Shown piece by piece: positions 30,367 to 41,800 of a DNA stretch of 64,000 bases. The stretch spans positions 14,104,501-14,168,500 of the forward strand of contig JASXTE010000004.1 in NCBI GenBank assembly GCA_030280995.1. The letters run 5' to 3'. Under the pieces are notes generated by a model. The model saw only the letters and a list, made by a program, of their open reading frames with translations, did not search any database and was not told where the DNA came from. Numbering within the stretch: the stretch's first letter is position 1; each line of letters starts with the position of its first letter. This stretch comes from Hemileia vastatrix (Eukaryota > Basidiomycota > Pucciniomycetes > Pucciniales > Zaghouaniaceae). A program made the position numbers and the translations under genes.

Positions 30367-31380
30367 TCAAGGGTTGTTATCTTTTGAAGAATCGAAATTA
30401 GAAAATTTAGAAGGACCTTGATCGATTTCCTGGGATTCGAATCTTATTTCACGGTCACGATAGTGTTGAAGCCAGTTGGCTATTTTGAAAAGGTCTCTTA
30501 ACAGTTGCTCTCTCATCCAAGATTCTGATCTATCAGAGGGCGGGTATTGTTGGAAATAAGCGATAAGGTTATTAAAATTAGCAAAAAGCTTTTCAGACAC
30601 TAGGTGAATTGGAACTCTAGGGAAGCTTGGATTAGGTTCTGGTAGTTCATAAGCAGAATATGAAATTGGAGAACGGGTGGACGCTTATCAAATTAAAATA
30701 TCAGCAAATTAAAACCTGAAGATTAAGAAAATAAAAAGAGACAACTAACCTGTGTCAACACTATCATGATCATAGATAAATGGCTTACTTGGTAATGGAG
30801 TGGGATTTTTTATGTTTATGAAAGGATTTTTTATTTTTGATAGATGAGGAGGACTGGTGTTGGATTTGGTGTTTGAAGTAGATGTTCTGGGCCTTTTGGA
30901 TGATACAAGAGAAGATGAAGACTGCTGGCTATTATAGGACCTTTTGTGCTTCAAGATGTTGGAAGAAGGAGAAGAATTGTTAGAAGGTTGAAGCATGGCC
31001 CTGGGAGCAGCAAGAGTTCTTGGGGGACTAGCAGCAAGTCTAGATTGGAGAGAAGGACCCAGAGGATTAGGTGATGGAGAAAGATTTAAATAGGCTGATG
31101 GAGAAAAAGGTATGGGATCTTTAGAGGTTGATGGAATAGGGGGTGGAGTAGAAGGTGAAGAAGAAGGAGGAGGATTGCAGAAGGCGGCGAAGCTAGTAGC
31201 AGTGATGGGGAAAGAACCACAGTTCAAGCCAGAACATTTTCTTTTCTTCTCATAGCAGGATAAACAGGCCCTGTTATAAGTGTGCTTTTGCCAGTTAAAA
31301 GAGAAGATACATTCCCTATGGGTGAAGGCACAGTATTTGCAAGATTGGTCAGCTGAAGCAATGAAGTCAGAAGGTTTCAT
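30367..31380 (-). CDS. Antisense zinc-cluster protein of Z (spliced, 315 aa)
   Basis: This gene lies between pol and the 3' LTR on the strand opposite to gag-pol. I model two exons, 31380-30750 and 30683-30367, joined in frame across a 66-bp intron with GTTAGT donor and AAG acceptor; without splicing the first frame stops within the intron. Residues 14-49 contain C14-x2-C17-x6-C24-x14-C39-x2-C42-x6-C49, Zn2Cys6-like spacing with the basic YEKKRK stretch in the second cluster. A Ser/Pro-rich disordered middle (about 55-205) with basic patches follows, then a C-terminal helical part with YFQQYPPSD, R..L..LFK matching protein A of V. A nuclear DNA-binding or RNA-binding regulator is plausible; no homologue of known function is recognised. 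The copy is intact, and Y lacks the gene. Confidence 0.65.
30684..30749 (-). other. Intron of the Z antisense gene
   Basis: 66 bp, GT...AG, AT-rich, typical fungal size. Removing it joins DSVDT to a frame of 105 codons with no stop until 30367. Confidence 0.6.
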
Positions 31381-31472
31381 CTTGTTAGGAGATATTTTTT
31401 TTTGAAGAAGAAAACTTGAAACTAGGATGAAGAAAGCTGGTGGCAGAATCTGGGTTCAAGGAAAGAGAAGTT

Positions 31473-31945
31473 GTTAGGTCCACCAAGACCTTAAACTGGA
31501 CTGTTATCAAGCTGTTGGGTCCACCATGACCTTAAACTGGATTTCTTATCGATTAAATGTTTGGTCCACCATGACTTTAAACTGGTAGTTCATTCATTGT
31601 TTAGTCCACTATGACTTTAAACTGGAAAATTAATATCTGCAGGATAATTCAACATTCATTGGACCACTATGGCCTTATACTGGATTACTTGTCGATCAAA
31701 TGTTTGGTCCACTATGACATTAAACTGGATTATCAAATTTATTCAATCTTTGGTCAAGCCTAGGCCTTACTTAGGAATATATCAAGATATTTATGCACTT
31801 AAACGATCTTTGGTCCACCAAGACCATAAACTGGCAATCGATTATATGTTTGGTCCACTAAGACTTTAAACTGGAATGTCAATCTTGTTTGGATAACTCA
31901 ATTCAATCTTTTAATTTATCACTGTCCACTAAGACTCTAAACTGG
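31473..31945 (+). repeat. H1 hairpin array of Z
   Basis: Nine copies (about 31474, 31509, 31553, 31603, 31659, 31706, 31811, 31853, 31923). They show stems GGTC/GACC, AGTC/GACT and the wobble pair GGTC/GACT. The array lies directly upstream of the antisense gene start. Confidence 0.85.
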
Positions 31946-32609
31946 TTATTCAATTATTTCTGGAATTGGGTGCTGATAAGCTTTAGGAGGTTAAAATTCT
32001 AGGTGGTAATGATGCTATGGAAAGCATAATGGTTAATTAGGTGAAATTTGTGGCGCTTTAACATGGTCTAAAGTTAATATTATTATTGGAAGCCTGGCAA
32101 AAGTATTTTATGGGTTTGCTGTATAGCAAAGTTTAAAAATTGTGATGAAGGAATCAGAAGTTAGGATGGTGGTTGGATTTTAGGGAATGATTTTTTTTAG
32201 TGCCTCATAGTTAGGCCATTTTTTTTTTGGTGTGAAGCTTGGAGGACCTTATGGCGAGATTGGAATCATAGAATTCGGCTCAGTGGGGGGCCCTATGAGG
32301 TTGGAATCAGGAGTATTCGGCTCATAGGAAGATCCACTCTCTCAATGCTGTGACAAGAAGGAAGACTGGTATATGGGAGTCTGAAGGGATTCAAACCTTG
32401 CTCTCAGTAGTGGAATCATCACAAGATTTATATTATTTTATTTTATGTTATATCAAGCCAGAGAAGAAGAAAGAACGTTTTTTTATTATAAAGATTTATA
32501 AGAAGACCAGCTAAAACAAATTTATCAAATTATTTTAATAGACAAGATAATTCTTTTGGAATTTCTCAACCACTTATGCAAAGTTATAAGAATGGGGACA
32601 TTCTCAATT

Positions 32610-32619
32610 GGAGGGAGGA
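32610..32619 (+). other. Z polypurine tract
   Basis: GGAGGGAGGA immediately before the 3' LTR, in the strongly conserved context TTCTCAATTGGAGG shared with X. Confidence 0.85.
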
Positions 32620-33795
32620 TGTGGTAGCCTAAAGTTTAGTACGGCACCTAAATATGTAAATGGAGTTATTACGGCGTGCAAGATTGGCGTTATTATTTTT
32701 TATAAAAGGGTTTTATTTAATTTATTTGAGTTTTAAATATGAAGAAATTGGTCACGAGCAAATGCCTACACGAAAACAATTTATTTTACGGAGAAAACTT
32801 ATTTTTACGGTCTGAAAAATTTATAAGTATTAAGTCGAGTCACTCAAGAACCTTGGGAAATTTTCCCAGAATTTTTACTATTTTTCTTATATTTTTAAAT
32901 GATTTTTAAAGTTTTATAGAAATATTTACGTTTTCAAAAATTACTTAACTTTGATGAATTTTCACGGGGTAATTAGAGCTGCGCAGACTACGAAAATTAG
33001 TTTGGTATGTAAAGGGGAAGTAGCTCTATTATGTGTAATTTTTCTAGATTTTTTATTATAGTTTTAAGGTTCTAAATTGAGTCCGGAAGTCCGGACGGAC
33101 TCCGTTTCGACTCCGTACGGAGTCCGTACGGACTCCGCTTTGACTCCGTACGGACTCTGTACGGACTCCGTTCCGGCTCCGTACGGACTCCGTACGGGCT
33201 CCGGATTGACTCTGGAAGAGCTCTGGAGGGGAAAACTTAGGCACGTGACTAGGAATACTTAAGCGCTTCTCAAACTCGAAATTGAGGGGGGGGGACACAT
33301 CATACAGCTTAATCTTTAACCACCACGGTCTCATTTTTTAATACTCAACAAATTAAATAAATTGTAATACCCTTATAACTTTATATTTTTATATATAACA
33401 TTTTAGAAATACAACTCAACAATTTAAATAACACTTCATATAGGGTATCTTTAGAAAGGTCTTCGTCGCTGGGACTTGATTATTGCTGTCTCATAAAAAT
33501 TCAAATTATTATAAAAACATAAAAGTCAATCTTTTCAGATCTTTCACTGGTACACCTTAATTGTTGTTATCAGTATTTCTTTTATCAACAGCCACTTTCT
33601 TTAAATCTCAATAAGCGTTAAATATTTTAGAGTTTCATTATTTTATCAATCAGATTCAAGTAGATTGGTTAGCTTAGTGATTTAGAATTCCCATTTTGTT
33701 ATTTTTATTGGAAGGACGGGGTTTTCAGCTAAATCCACATATCTCCTCCGGATTCTGCTTACAGCAAGGCGACTGTAAGAGTTTACCTTACCATA
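32620..33795 (+). repeat. Z 3' LTR
   Basis: 1176 bp; the same ends as the 5' LTR. The GC-rich 11-bp repeat block (about 33080-33215) has about two more units than the 5' copy. Confidence 0.93.
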
Positions 33796-36700
33796 ACGGC
33801 ATCTAAACTAACTCTTCCAAAGAGCGTATATTCACCGGTCGCGCGTCCAGGTTCTTTTGGCCTTAAATAACTTCGTCTTTGACATTCTTCGCATGACTGA
33901 ACCCACTGTTTAACAGCCATCTTCATGCCAGGCCACCAAAATCGATCAGAAATTCTTCTAAATGTTTCTCCAACGCCTCTATGCCCGAGATCTTCATGCA
34001 GTGATTTCAAAACTAATTCTTGCCCCTTCTGTTGAGTTATGACTACTTGAGGATTTGGATACCTCCTCCTCATTAAACGTTGACCAGATAGGTAAAACGT
34101 AGATGACTTTCTCTTGATAGCCACCCATTCATCGTCTTCACAATCTTCTGGCCTCTCTAAAGTCAACAAATATTTGACTAACAAAAAATAAAAACCAGTC
34201 TGACCCCAGACTTCATCTTGAAAATCGATTAATATAACATCAATAGGGACTTCTCTATCACCAATATCACCTGCACATGAATGAGCCAATAATCGTTGAC
34301 CCCTAAATAAATCTTTAATCGAGCTATGTCGACGTTTTTCTTCTGAACCTTTGGATCCTTCGAAAACCGTATTTGAAAATACCTCTTTCTCTTTATCCAC
34401 CTTTTTATTTAAGTTCTCTAATTCTCCAACATATACACCATTCCTTAATTTACTACTATCCCACACTACCAATCCATTTTCCTCTACATACACCACATCT
34501 TCTTCTACCTCCTCTCTGCCGAATTTATCTACACCTTTATTAACATAAAAACTATTTTCCAGTTTATCCTCTTGGTGGAGGTCATCATCATCATAATCTA
34601 AACACAATAGTCCTGCCAGTTTAACCTCATGCGGGAGGTATGGAAAGTCTTCAGCTCCTTTAGTGCTGGCTTTGATAATAGGTATATCTTCATCGAACTC
34701 TTCTGAGTCTGAATCTTCTTCAGTGGGTGGTCTCCTTGATAAACCATCTGGCATAGTAAAAGTTTTGCCAGGCTTATGAACTAATTCAAACGAAAAATGT
34801 TGAATAAAAGCTACCCATCTCGTCATGGGTGCGTTTGGTAAACTTGGGGAATTAATCATCTGGATTAACGATTTCGCATCGACTTGCAACTCAAAATGTT
34901 GCCCCCACAAAATATGCTGAAGTTTCTTCAGTATTTTCGCCACACCACATAATTCCAATTTTGGTTGAGAATATCTTGATTCGACCTCAGTAAATACTAC
35001 AGATTCATACCTAACTGGCCTGATGTAACCAGCTTTATCCATCTGAGACAGAACCGCCCCAGCTGCAACCTGACTTGAATCAACTGCTAAATAAATTCTA
35101 CCAGCATCTTTTCCATAATCTAACTTGTGCAGGACTAAATCCTTCCCTACAACCTCCTTAAACTTCACAAACGCCTTCTCACACTCTTCATCCCACTCCC
35201 AGTCTGCATCCTTTCTTGTTAACCGTCTCAATGGAGCTGCCAATGAAGAAAAGTCCTTGATAAATATTCTAACATATACGCAAACGCCTAAAAACCCTCT
35301 AACTTCGGTCGTATTCTTGGGTCTTGGCCAGGACTGAATTTTGTTAACTTTCTTCTTGGACATAATCCTACCCTCTCTACATACCACATGGCCTAATATT
35401 TCTAAGGCTGGCACACAACATGAAAATTTTGAACCTGAAATAGTTAAACCAGCCTCTTCAATTCGAAACAAGATTCTTTCTAAAGTAATTGCAAACTCCC
35501 AAATGAATTTGCGTATCCCGGGATTCTCTTCCAACACCTGGTTATCATAGTCGGTTGTTGGTCCCTTAATTCCTCCATCATCTATAAAGATTCCAGCATA
35601 TTGTGGAATTTCATCTTGAAGGATCCAAGCCATCTGAGCTTGATAAACTGCAACCGAATTTGTTGCTCCTTGAGGTAATCTTGTTAACTGTAAACGTCCA
35701 AGTGGCGTATCGAATGTAGTGAGAGGCCTTGAGTCCGGATGTAACTCTCTCTCATCATATCCACCCATAATATCTCCCAAACCATAACACACTCTCCCTG
35801 CAAACGCTTCAACAAACTCCTCAGCACTAGGCGGTATCCCAGCATCCTTTATTGTAACCCTATTTAATTCCCTAAGATCATGAACAACTCTAAGCTTGCC
35901 ATTCGGTTTCTTGATACAAAATACAGGACTAGAATAACTTGACGTTGATTGCTCATACAGTCCAGTGCGTATCCGTTCTCTGACAACTTCAATATAGGCT
36001 TCTTTTAATGCAGCCGGAATAGGAATCGGTTTCTGCTGCCACGGTTCATGACATACCACAGGAATCTTGTAAGGCTCCCCATAGGAATGCTTCAACACAC
36101 CCCTCTCCTCTTCTACAAAAGCAATGGCCTTCTCTCGCTTGACCATCACATCCAACAACAACTTCTTCTCTTCTCCAGACAACCAACCATCAGGTCCAAA
36201 ATTAACAACACCCAGTCTCTCAAAAGTGATTCTTGACGTCTCAGAAAATTCAGGTGGATTCTTTACCAAGGGACTTTCATAAGGATCTCTTGATAACCTT
36301 GGTCTTCTCAAGGGTGGATTTAATTCAGCAGGTAGCGGTTCGTTAATAGGTCGAACTTTATTTGCTACTTTCTTATATTTGGCTGCGTCCACATCTAAAT
36401 AAGCTTGAGGTAAAACATTTTCTTTTGTATCTCCATTAAAACTTTCATCAAATGAATCTTCTTCATCGCCAGAATCAGAATAAGAAAAATTAGAAAAATA
36501 TTTTATTTCATTTTTAAATTTTACCCTTTTCTCCTTTCCCTCGTCTAATTTATAAACAGATTTTCCAACACCTTTTCTTCCCTTATCCAACAGTAAATCA
36601 CCCGTAAAGAAAGTTGGCAGTTTAACCTCTTGCTGGAGAACCGGAATTGAATTTTCACAAAAATTATTTTTTTGGGTTTTAATTATTCTGAGATTTTTTA

Positions 36701-37058
36701 TCGGATTTTGATGTGATTTTTGCAGTTTACCCTCTTGCTGGAGGTCCATGATAGAAGGAGATAATTGCAGTTTAACCTCTTGCTGGAGGTCCAAAAACAT
36801 ACCCTTCCAATTTTTATCCAACCTAATTTGGCCCATTTTGCCTTTTTCACCGTTTTTAAATTTAATAGAAAAACCGGGTAAATCCAATAAACATATAGAA
36901 AAGTCCAAAACGTATTTGCACTCCAAAGTAATATTAACAGAAAATAATTGAGAATCCACTTGAATTATCTCCAAGTGAGCTGACCTATTGCAATCCGGGA
37001 TCTCATCCTGAGGAGAGATTACAACATTAGAGCGATCAGCCCCTGCTACCCCAAAAAA
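33796..37058 (-). pseudogene. pol: Y pol, 5' part (RT, RNase H, start of integrase)
   Basis: Open from the -1 frameshift site (37052-37058) down to the Z insertion in the codons for SLDAV, where the first integrase Asp lies. It contains four LQQE-KL H1 repeats at the N-terminus (Z has six), RT with FIDDGG, RNase H LAVDSS, and the H-C zinc finger of integrase. Very similar to Z pol. The rest of the gene is at 20179-21065. An ATG at 37065-37067 overlaps the gag end in this copy but is absent in Z, so frameshifting is the more likely expression route. Confidence 0.92.
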
Positions 37059-39655
37059 TGAGGGCATTCATCCCTTTCCAACAAACATAATTCACCAGAA
37101 GCCATCCGTTTTATATGCCGCTTCTTGGTGCAAACACAACACTGGCACAGAGTAGTAATCCCTGGCCGTGTTTCCCAACCTTCATCTACAGGAGGCGCTA
37201 ACCGCATATGTAACCTCTGCATATCTTCACCAGTGATCTCCAAACTAATCCCCATGCCAGCTTGATACCCTATCCTGGCCTCAAAATCCATCAAAAAAGG
37301 ACCACCAAGAACAGTTTTGACTGCTCCTCTGGCCACATAAAAGTGAACCTTACCAACAGATCCACCAATGCCTAACCTGACATGCTCAGCAGTACCCATC
37401 AGCTCTGTTGCATGCCCTCCAATACCTCTGAGGTTTCCCCCAGTTCCACTTTTAATTGGAAAGCCTATAGTCGTCGCTTGCTCCAATGAAATTAAATTAA
37501 TTTGAGACCCTGAATCGATTAAGGCCTTTACTTCTTTACCATTTAGAGTTACCACCAGGTAACCCAGGGGAGCGGAAAAATGTGTATCTACATCTTCCCC
37601 AAACTTTTCAGCATTTTCACAAATATATTCCACCTCTCCAGTGGAAACCCGACGCCTCGTCAAATGCTTCTTTTGCTTTTCAGCAAGCGCCGGACTAATC
37701 ATAAATAACTCCCCCAAAGATAAGGGAATCTGCAGTTGATTCACCCTATTCAAAACTGCGTCCATCACATTAGCTTGACCAGAAACTACTGGCCGCTCAT
37801 ACTGGACCTTTGATTTAACAACCTTGGCCCTGGGTACCTCTTGAGGTCCAACCCAGCCATCTTCACCCCCCATTATAACATCTTCACTTTCTATAACCCT
37901 AACTCCGTCACCAGCTTCTTGCACTAATCCTGATCCATAGCTAGCCCTTCTTACTCCCTCCATTGGGATGGGACCGCTAAAACTTGGTCTGGGTAGAGAC
38001 GCCAACGGTACGTCCTCCTCAGAATCCGAATCATCCTCTGGCATAGGCTCACCATTTAAATCAAACTTGCCATAACTAGGGGGCCCCATATCAGCAATCC
38101 CCTTCTGCATTTTATATAATTCGTCCTTAGAGTAAGGGTTCAATTTGTTGGCGGCAGTTTGAGCACTAGAATTCTTGTCATTAGAGTAAGGGTTCACTTT
38201 GTTATTGGCCTTGCCAGGATTAGCCCTCAATTGGCTCTGAATGCTACTTTTCGCCTTAGTAGCAGCTGCTCTTCTAGCAGCATTAACTTCATATTCGCCA
38301 GCCATACAGCTACCCTCCACCTGGGCAACCGTCGCCAGCTCTAAACCACCAAAAGAAGTAGAAAATGTGGCTTTACTGACCTCTTTCTCCTTTCCCTTGT
38401 CAGCTTTACCACCATTACCATTACCATTTTTGCCACTCTTGGCATTAACATCTTCATCCGTCACCTCTTCAAATCTGGCTCTCCTTTCAGCCGTTAAACT
38501 TCTTCTGACCAAATCAGAAGGAGACTGTCCATCACTGGGCTTGATGAACGAACCATCGGGAAATTTATAAACTTTACCATCGAATAAAACTTGCCCAGCA
38601 TCCATATCCTTATCAAGAGCAAAACAAACTGTTGCTCTGTGCCCTCTCCTTTTACAATAGGAGCACACCTTTGGCTCATCATAGCCACCTCTATAATTAC
38701 TACCACCATTCCCACCATTTCTCCCATTGCCTGGGAAGCGGTTACCGTTGTTATTGCTATTATAATTTCGACGTTCATAACCTCTAGACTGATAAGAAGT
38801 CGACATCGACGAAGAAGCGATTGGGGCCTTATTGGCCTTCTGGGTTTCTAGAACAAATATTTTTAATTGTTTAGTTAAATTGGCCAGGTGATCGACCATC
38901 TTATTATCCACATTACCCTCAACTTTAGCAGCAGGTAATCCCATTTGAGCCTTCTTGGCCTCCTGGGATTTGACCATAATATCGTTATTTTCGGCCAAAA
39001 CTTCGCTAACCTTGCTAACATATTGAGTGCATGACTCTTGATATTTGTCCAACGCCAATAACTTTAGATGGGCCTGAATGTTCTCTTTGATAACCTCCAG
39101 AGCCGTCAGTTTCTGCTCACCATTAGGCAGTTCCATCATCAAATCTTTTCTTGAAAGATCCTTCAAGACGTCCATTCGAATATCCCTACTGCATGCTGTC
39201 CAAAACAAATCTTTTGCTTGGTTCTCATGCACTAACTCGTCCACCAGTATGAGATATTCCACCACTTCATCAAACTGAACACAGAGCTTTTTGAAGTCAG
39301 CCATAGAAGAAACTCCACCTTTTGCTTGCCAGTCTCCAACAATTTTATTGAGGTCCATCATAGTAAACCTAACACCCCATCTATCATCCATAGCTTTAGA
39401 AAGCTTAACCCAATCCTTATCCTTGAATGCCTGCATAGCAATAACCTCTTTTTCCACCTCCCTATCAGCAATAAAAAATCTAACTTGCTTCACCATATCC
39501 ACATGAGAATCACCATCAACAGCAGCAGCAGCTTCATACCTGCTAATGAACCATTTAACCTCCTCCCCATCAAACTTTGGGCCATCCCAAGAAACAATTC
39601 TAACTGAGGGAGTAAGAGGGTTAGAAGATCCAGAAGCAACAGCAGAAGAAGACAT
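37046..39655 (-). CDS. gag: Y gag-protease polyprotein (869 aa)
   Basis: Same length and layout as Z gag: capsid-like helices, Gly/Asn-rich stretch, zinc knuckle CSYCKRRGHRATVC (about residue 331), aspartic protease with IDSGSQINLIS (about 713), end at TAG after the slippery heptamer. Differences from Z are scattered substitutions, for example DDRWGV for IDRWGV. The frame is complete, so it could still make particles even though the element's pol is split. Confidence 0.93.
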   Translation of the reverse strand: MSSSAVASGSSNPLTPSVRIVSWDGPKFDGEEVKWFISRYEAAAAVDGDSHVDMVKQVRFFIADREVEKEVIAMQAFKDKDWVKLSKAMDDRWGVRFTMMDLNKIVGDWQAKGGVSSMADFKKLCVQFDEVVEYLILVDELVHENQAKDLFWTACSRDIRMDVLKDLSRKDLMMELPNGEQKLTALEVIKENIQAHLKLLALDKYQESCTQYVSKVSEVLAENNDIMVKSQEAKKAQMGLPAAKVEGNVDNKMVDHLANLTKQLKIFVLETQKANKAPIASSSMSTSYQSRGYERRNYNSNNNGNRFPGNGRNGGNGGSNYRGGYDEPKVCSYCKRRGHRATVCFALDKDMDAGQVLFDGKVYKFPDGSFIKPSDGQSPSDLVRRSLTAERRARFEEVTDEDVNAKSGKNGNGNGGKADKGKEKEVSKATFSTSFGGLELATVAQVEGSCMAGEYEVNAARRAAATKAKSSIQSQLRANPGKANNKVNPYSNDKNSSAQTAANKLNPYSKDELYKMQKGIADMGPPSYGKFDLNGEPMPEDDSDSEEDVPLASLPRPSFSGPIPMEGVRRASYGSGLVQEAGDGVRVIESEDVIMGGEDGWVGPQEVPRAKVVKSKVQYERPVVSGQANVMDAVLNRVNQLQIPLSLGELFMISPALAEKQKKHLTRRRVSTGEVEYICENAEKFGEDVDTHFSAPLGYLVVTLNGKEVKALIDSGSQINLISLEQATTIGFPIKSGTGGNLRGIGGHATELMGTAEHVRLGIGGSVGKVHFYVARGAVKTVLGGPFLMDFEARIGYQAGMGISLEITGEDMQRLHMRLAPPVDEGWETRPGITTLCQCCVCTKKRHIKRMASGELCLLERDECPHFLG
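37052..37058 (-). promoter_or_regulatory. Y -1 ribosomal frameshift site
   Basis: CAAAAAA on the plus strand, T TTT TTG on the coding strand, in the gag frame and one codon before the TAG stop, identical to Z. Confidence 0.8.
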
Positions 39656-39809
39656 CCCAATAAGTAATGAAAAGCGTTAACAATCGATAAAATAACAAGC
39701 CTCTTGCAGGCCAATAACAAAAATCCAATTAGAGTTCCAGAAAATAAGCCTCTTGCAGGCTAATAACGTTCTTGATCCAAGTAAGTCTTTAAAGAAAGCT
39801 AGAGAAATT

Positions 39810-39829
39810 GAACCCCACGTTGGGCGCCA
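39810..39829 (-). other. Y primer-binding site
   Basis: On the element strand it starts TGGCGCCCAACGTGGGGTTC, 2 bp after the LTR end; it complements a tRNA CCA end, probably lysine tRNA. Confidence 0.82.
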
Positions 39830-39831
39830 AC

Positions 39832-40955
39832 TATGGTAAGGTAAACTCTTACAGTCGCCTTGCTGTAAGCAGAATCCGGAGGAGATATGTGGATTTAGCC
39901 GAAAACCCCGTCCTTCCAACAAAAAAAATATCAAAATGGGAATTCTAAATCACTAAGCTAACCAATCTACTTGGATCTGATTTATAAAATAATGAAACTC
40001 TAAAATATTTAACGCTTATTGAGATCGAGATAAAAGTGGCTGTTGATAAAGAAATACTGATAACAACAATTAAGGTGTACCAGTGAAAGATCTGTAAAGA
40101 TTGACTTTTATGTTTTTATAATAATTTGAATTTTTATGAGACAGCAATAATCAAGTCCCAGCAATGAAGACCTTTCTAAAGATACCCTGTATGAAGTGTT
40201 ATTTAAACTGTTGAATTGTATTTCTAAGATGTTATGTAAAAAATAATAATGTTATAAGGGTATTACAAGTTATTTTAATTTGTTGAGTAATAAAAAATGA
40301 GACTGTGGTGGTTAATGATTAAGCTGTATGATGTGTTCCCCCTCTCAATTTCGAGTTTGAGAAGCGCTTAAGTATTCCTAGTCACGTGCCTAAGTTTTCC
40401 CCTCCAGAGCTCTTCCAGAGTCAATCCGGAGCCCGTGCGGAGTCTGTACGGAGTCAAAGCGGAGTCCGTACGGAGTCCCTCCGGACTTCCGTACTCAATT
40501 TAGAACCTTAAATCCATAATAAAAAATCTAGAAAAATTACACATAATAGAGCTACTTCCCCTTTACATACCAAACTAATTTTCGTAGTCTGCGCAGCTTT
40601 AATCACCCTGTGAAAATTCATCAAAGTTAAGTAATTTTTGAAAACGTAAATATTTCTATAAAACCTTAAAATTCATTTAAAAATATAAGAAAAATAGTAA
40701 AAATTCTGGGAAAATTTCCCAAGGTTCTTGAGTGACTCGACTTAATACTTATAAATTTTTCAGACCGTAAAAATAAGTTTTCTCCGTAAAATAAATTGTT
40801 TTCGTGTAGGCATTCGCTCGTGACCAATTTCTTCATATTTAAAACTCAAATAAATTAAATAAAACCCTTTTATAAAAAATAATAACGCCAATCTTGCACG
40901 CCGTAATAACTCCATTTACGTATTTAGGTGCCGTACTAAACTTTAGGCTACCACA
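39832..40955 (-). repeat. Y 5' LTR
   Basis: 1124 bp, ends TGTGGTAG (40955) and TTACCATA (39832). It differs from the Y 3' LTR at about 11 positions by eye and has a shorter GC-rich block (about 40425-40490). Confidence 0.92.
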
Positions 40956-40959
40956 ACGG

Positions 40960-41780
40960 GCTAACCTTAAGTCTTAGGGTTAAGTGCTTAGTACCATTGG
41001 ATAGGGCTAATTTTTCTCAATATTTCATGTCTCAATGTTGTTATAGTGAAATTCCGTGTTTTAAAGGTTTTAGTAGTTCTAGCTAATTTTTCTAAGTAGA
41101 TTAGTTGTTTTTGTTGGTTTTCTGGCTTCATTGAGGCCAGGCTGCTTCAGGCGGCACCTCTGACGTCGGGGCGGCCCGCCCACCTCTGTTTTAGAAGGTT
41201 GGAAAGCGCTTCAGGAGGGTTTTTTATTCAATTTGGCAGGTACAGGCACCAGATTGGTGGGTGTGCATGGGCTCTTAGATAGTGGTCTGTGTGTACATAG
41301 TGAATAAGACAGTTTGGGGCAACCTTAATTATAATACAACCATCCGGAGGTGATATCATTGTTCATCACTCAGTTTTTACTGTTTTTCTGGCCACAATTT
41401 GGCTGTGTTTGTTGCAAGTGAGTTCTTCATTTAACTTAACTTTGGAAACTGTTTTCTATGTTATAGTCTTGCAAGCTATAGCAAGTATTATTGCTGTCTC
41501 TGGTGTGGATTTGCAGCCTACATCAAGTATCTTTGCTTTCTCTGGTGTGGACATTGCTGTACATTTCAGCTCTTTGGTCTGGTAGTCTGTCTGGGGACTA
41601 CTTTCTTGGCTCATCAAGCAGTCAAGTGTGTTGAAAAGGGGCTTTAGCAAACAGGAACCAACTTACTTTAGCAAGTAAATCTCACTCTATTTTTCTAAAG
41701 GGACAGGGGATTTTCTCTCTGGTTTTTCTCCAACTCCCTTGGTCAAGGCCTATAACTAGTACTATAGGATTGTCTACATT
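40960..41780 (+). repeat. X 5' LTR, second part
   Basis: It resumes the F2 LTR after the Y insertion and its ACGG duplication (40956-40959), and ends GATTGTCTACATT. With 16082-16357 it totals about 1097 bp, equal to the 3' LTR (1095 bp). Confidence 0.92.
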
Positions 41781-41782
41781 TC

Positions 41783-41800
41783 TGGCGCCCAATGTGGGGT
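41783..41800 (+). other. X primer-binding site
   Basis: TGGCGCCCAATGTGGGGT, 2 bp after the LTR. It is the same tRNA match as F1 with one change. Confidence 0.8.

Larger units (their letters stand above)
21066..33795 (+). mobile_element. Z, complete F1 Gypsy element
   Basis: 12,730 bp, bounded by TGTGGTAG and TTACCATA with 4-bp duplications ACGG. It contains LTRs, PBS, gag-protease, a -1 frameshift site, pol, hairpin modules, a spliced antisense gene, an H1 array and a PPT. All main frames are open, so it could be autonomous or recently so. It sits in the integrase gene of Y, a close relative. Confidence 0.94.
16358..40955 (-). mobile_element. Y, F1 Gypsy element containing Z
   Basis: Minus-strand element with LTRs at 39832-40955 (5') and 16358-17514 (3'). 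Its own sequence excludes Z (21066-33795 plus the 4-bp duplication), about 11.9 kb. Gag-protease is open and pol would be open without Z. LTRs differ by about 1 percent plus a repeat-number change, so this is a young insertion. Unlike Z it lacks the antisense gene. Confidence 0.92.
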
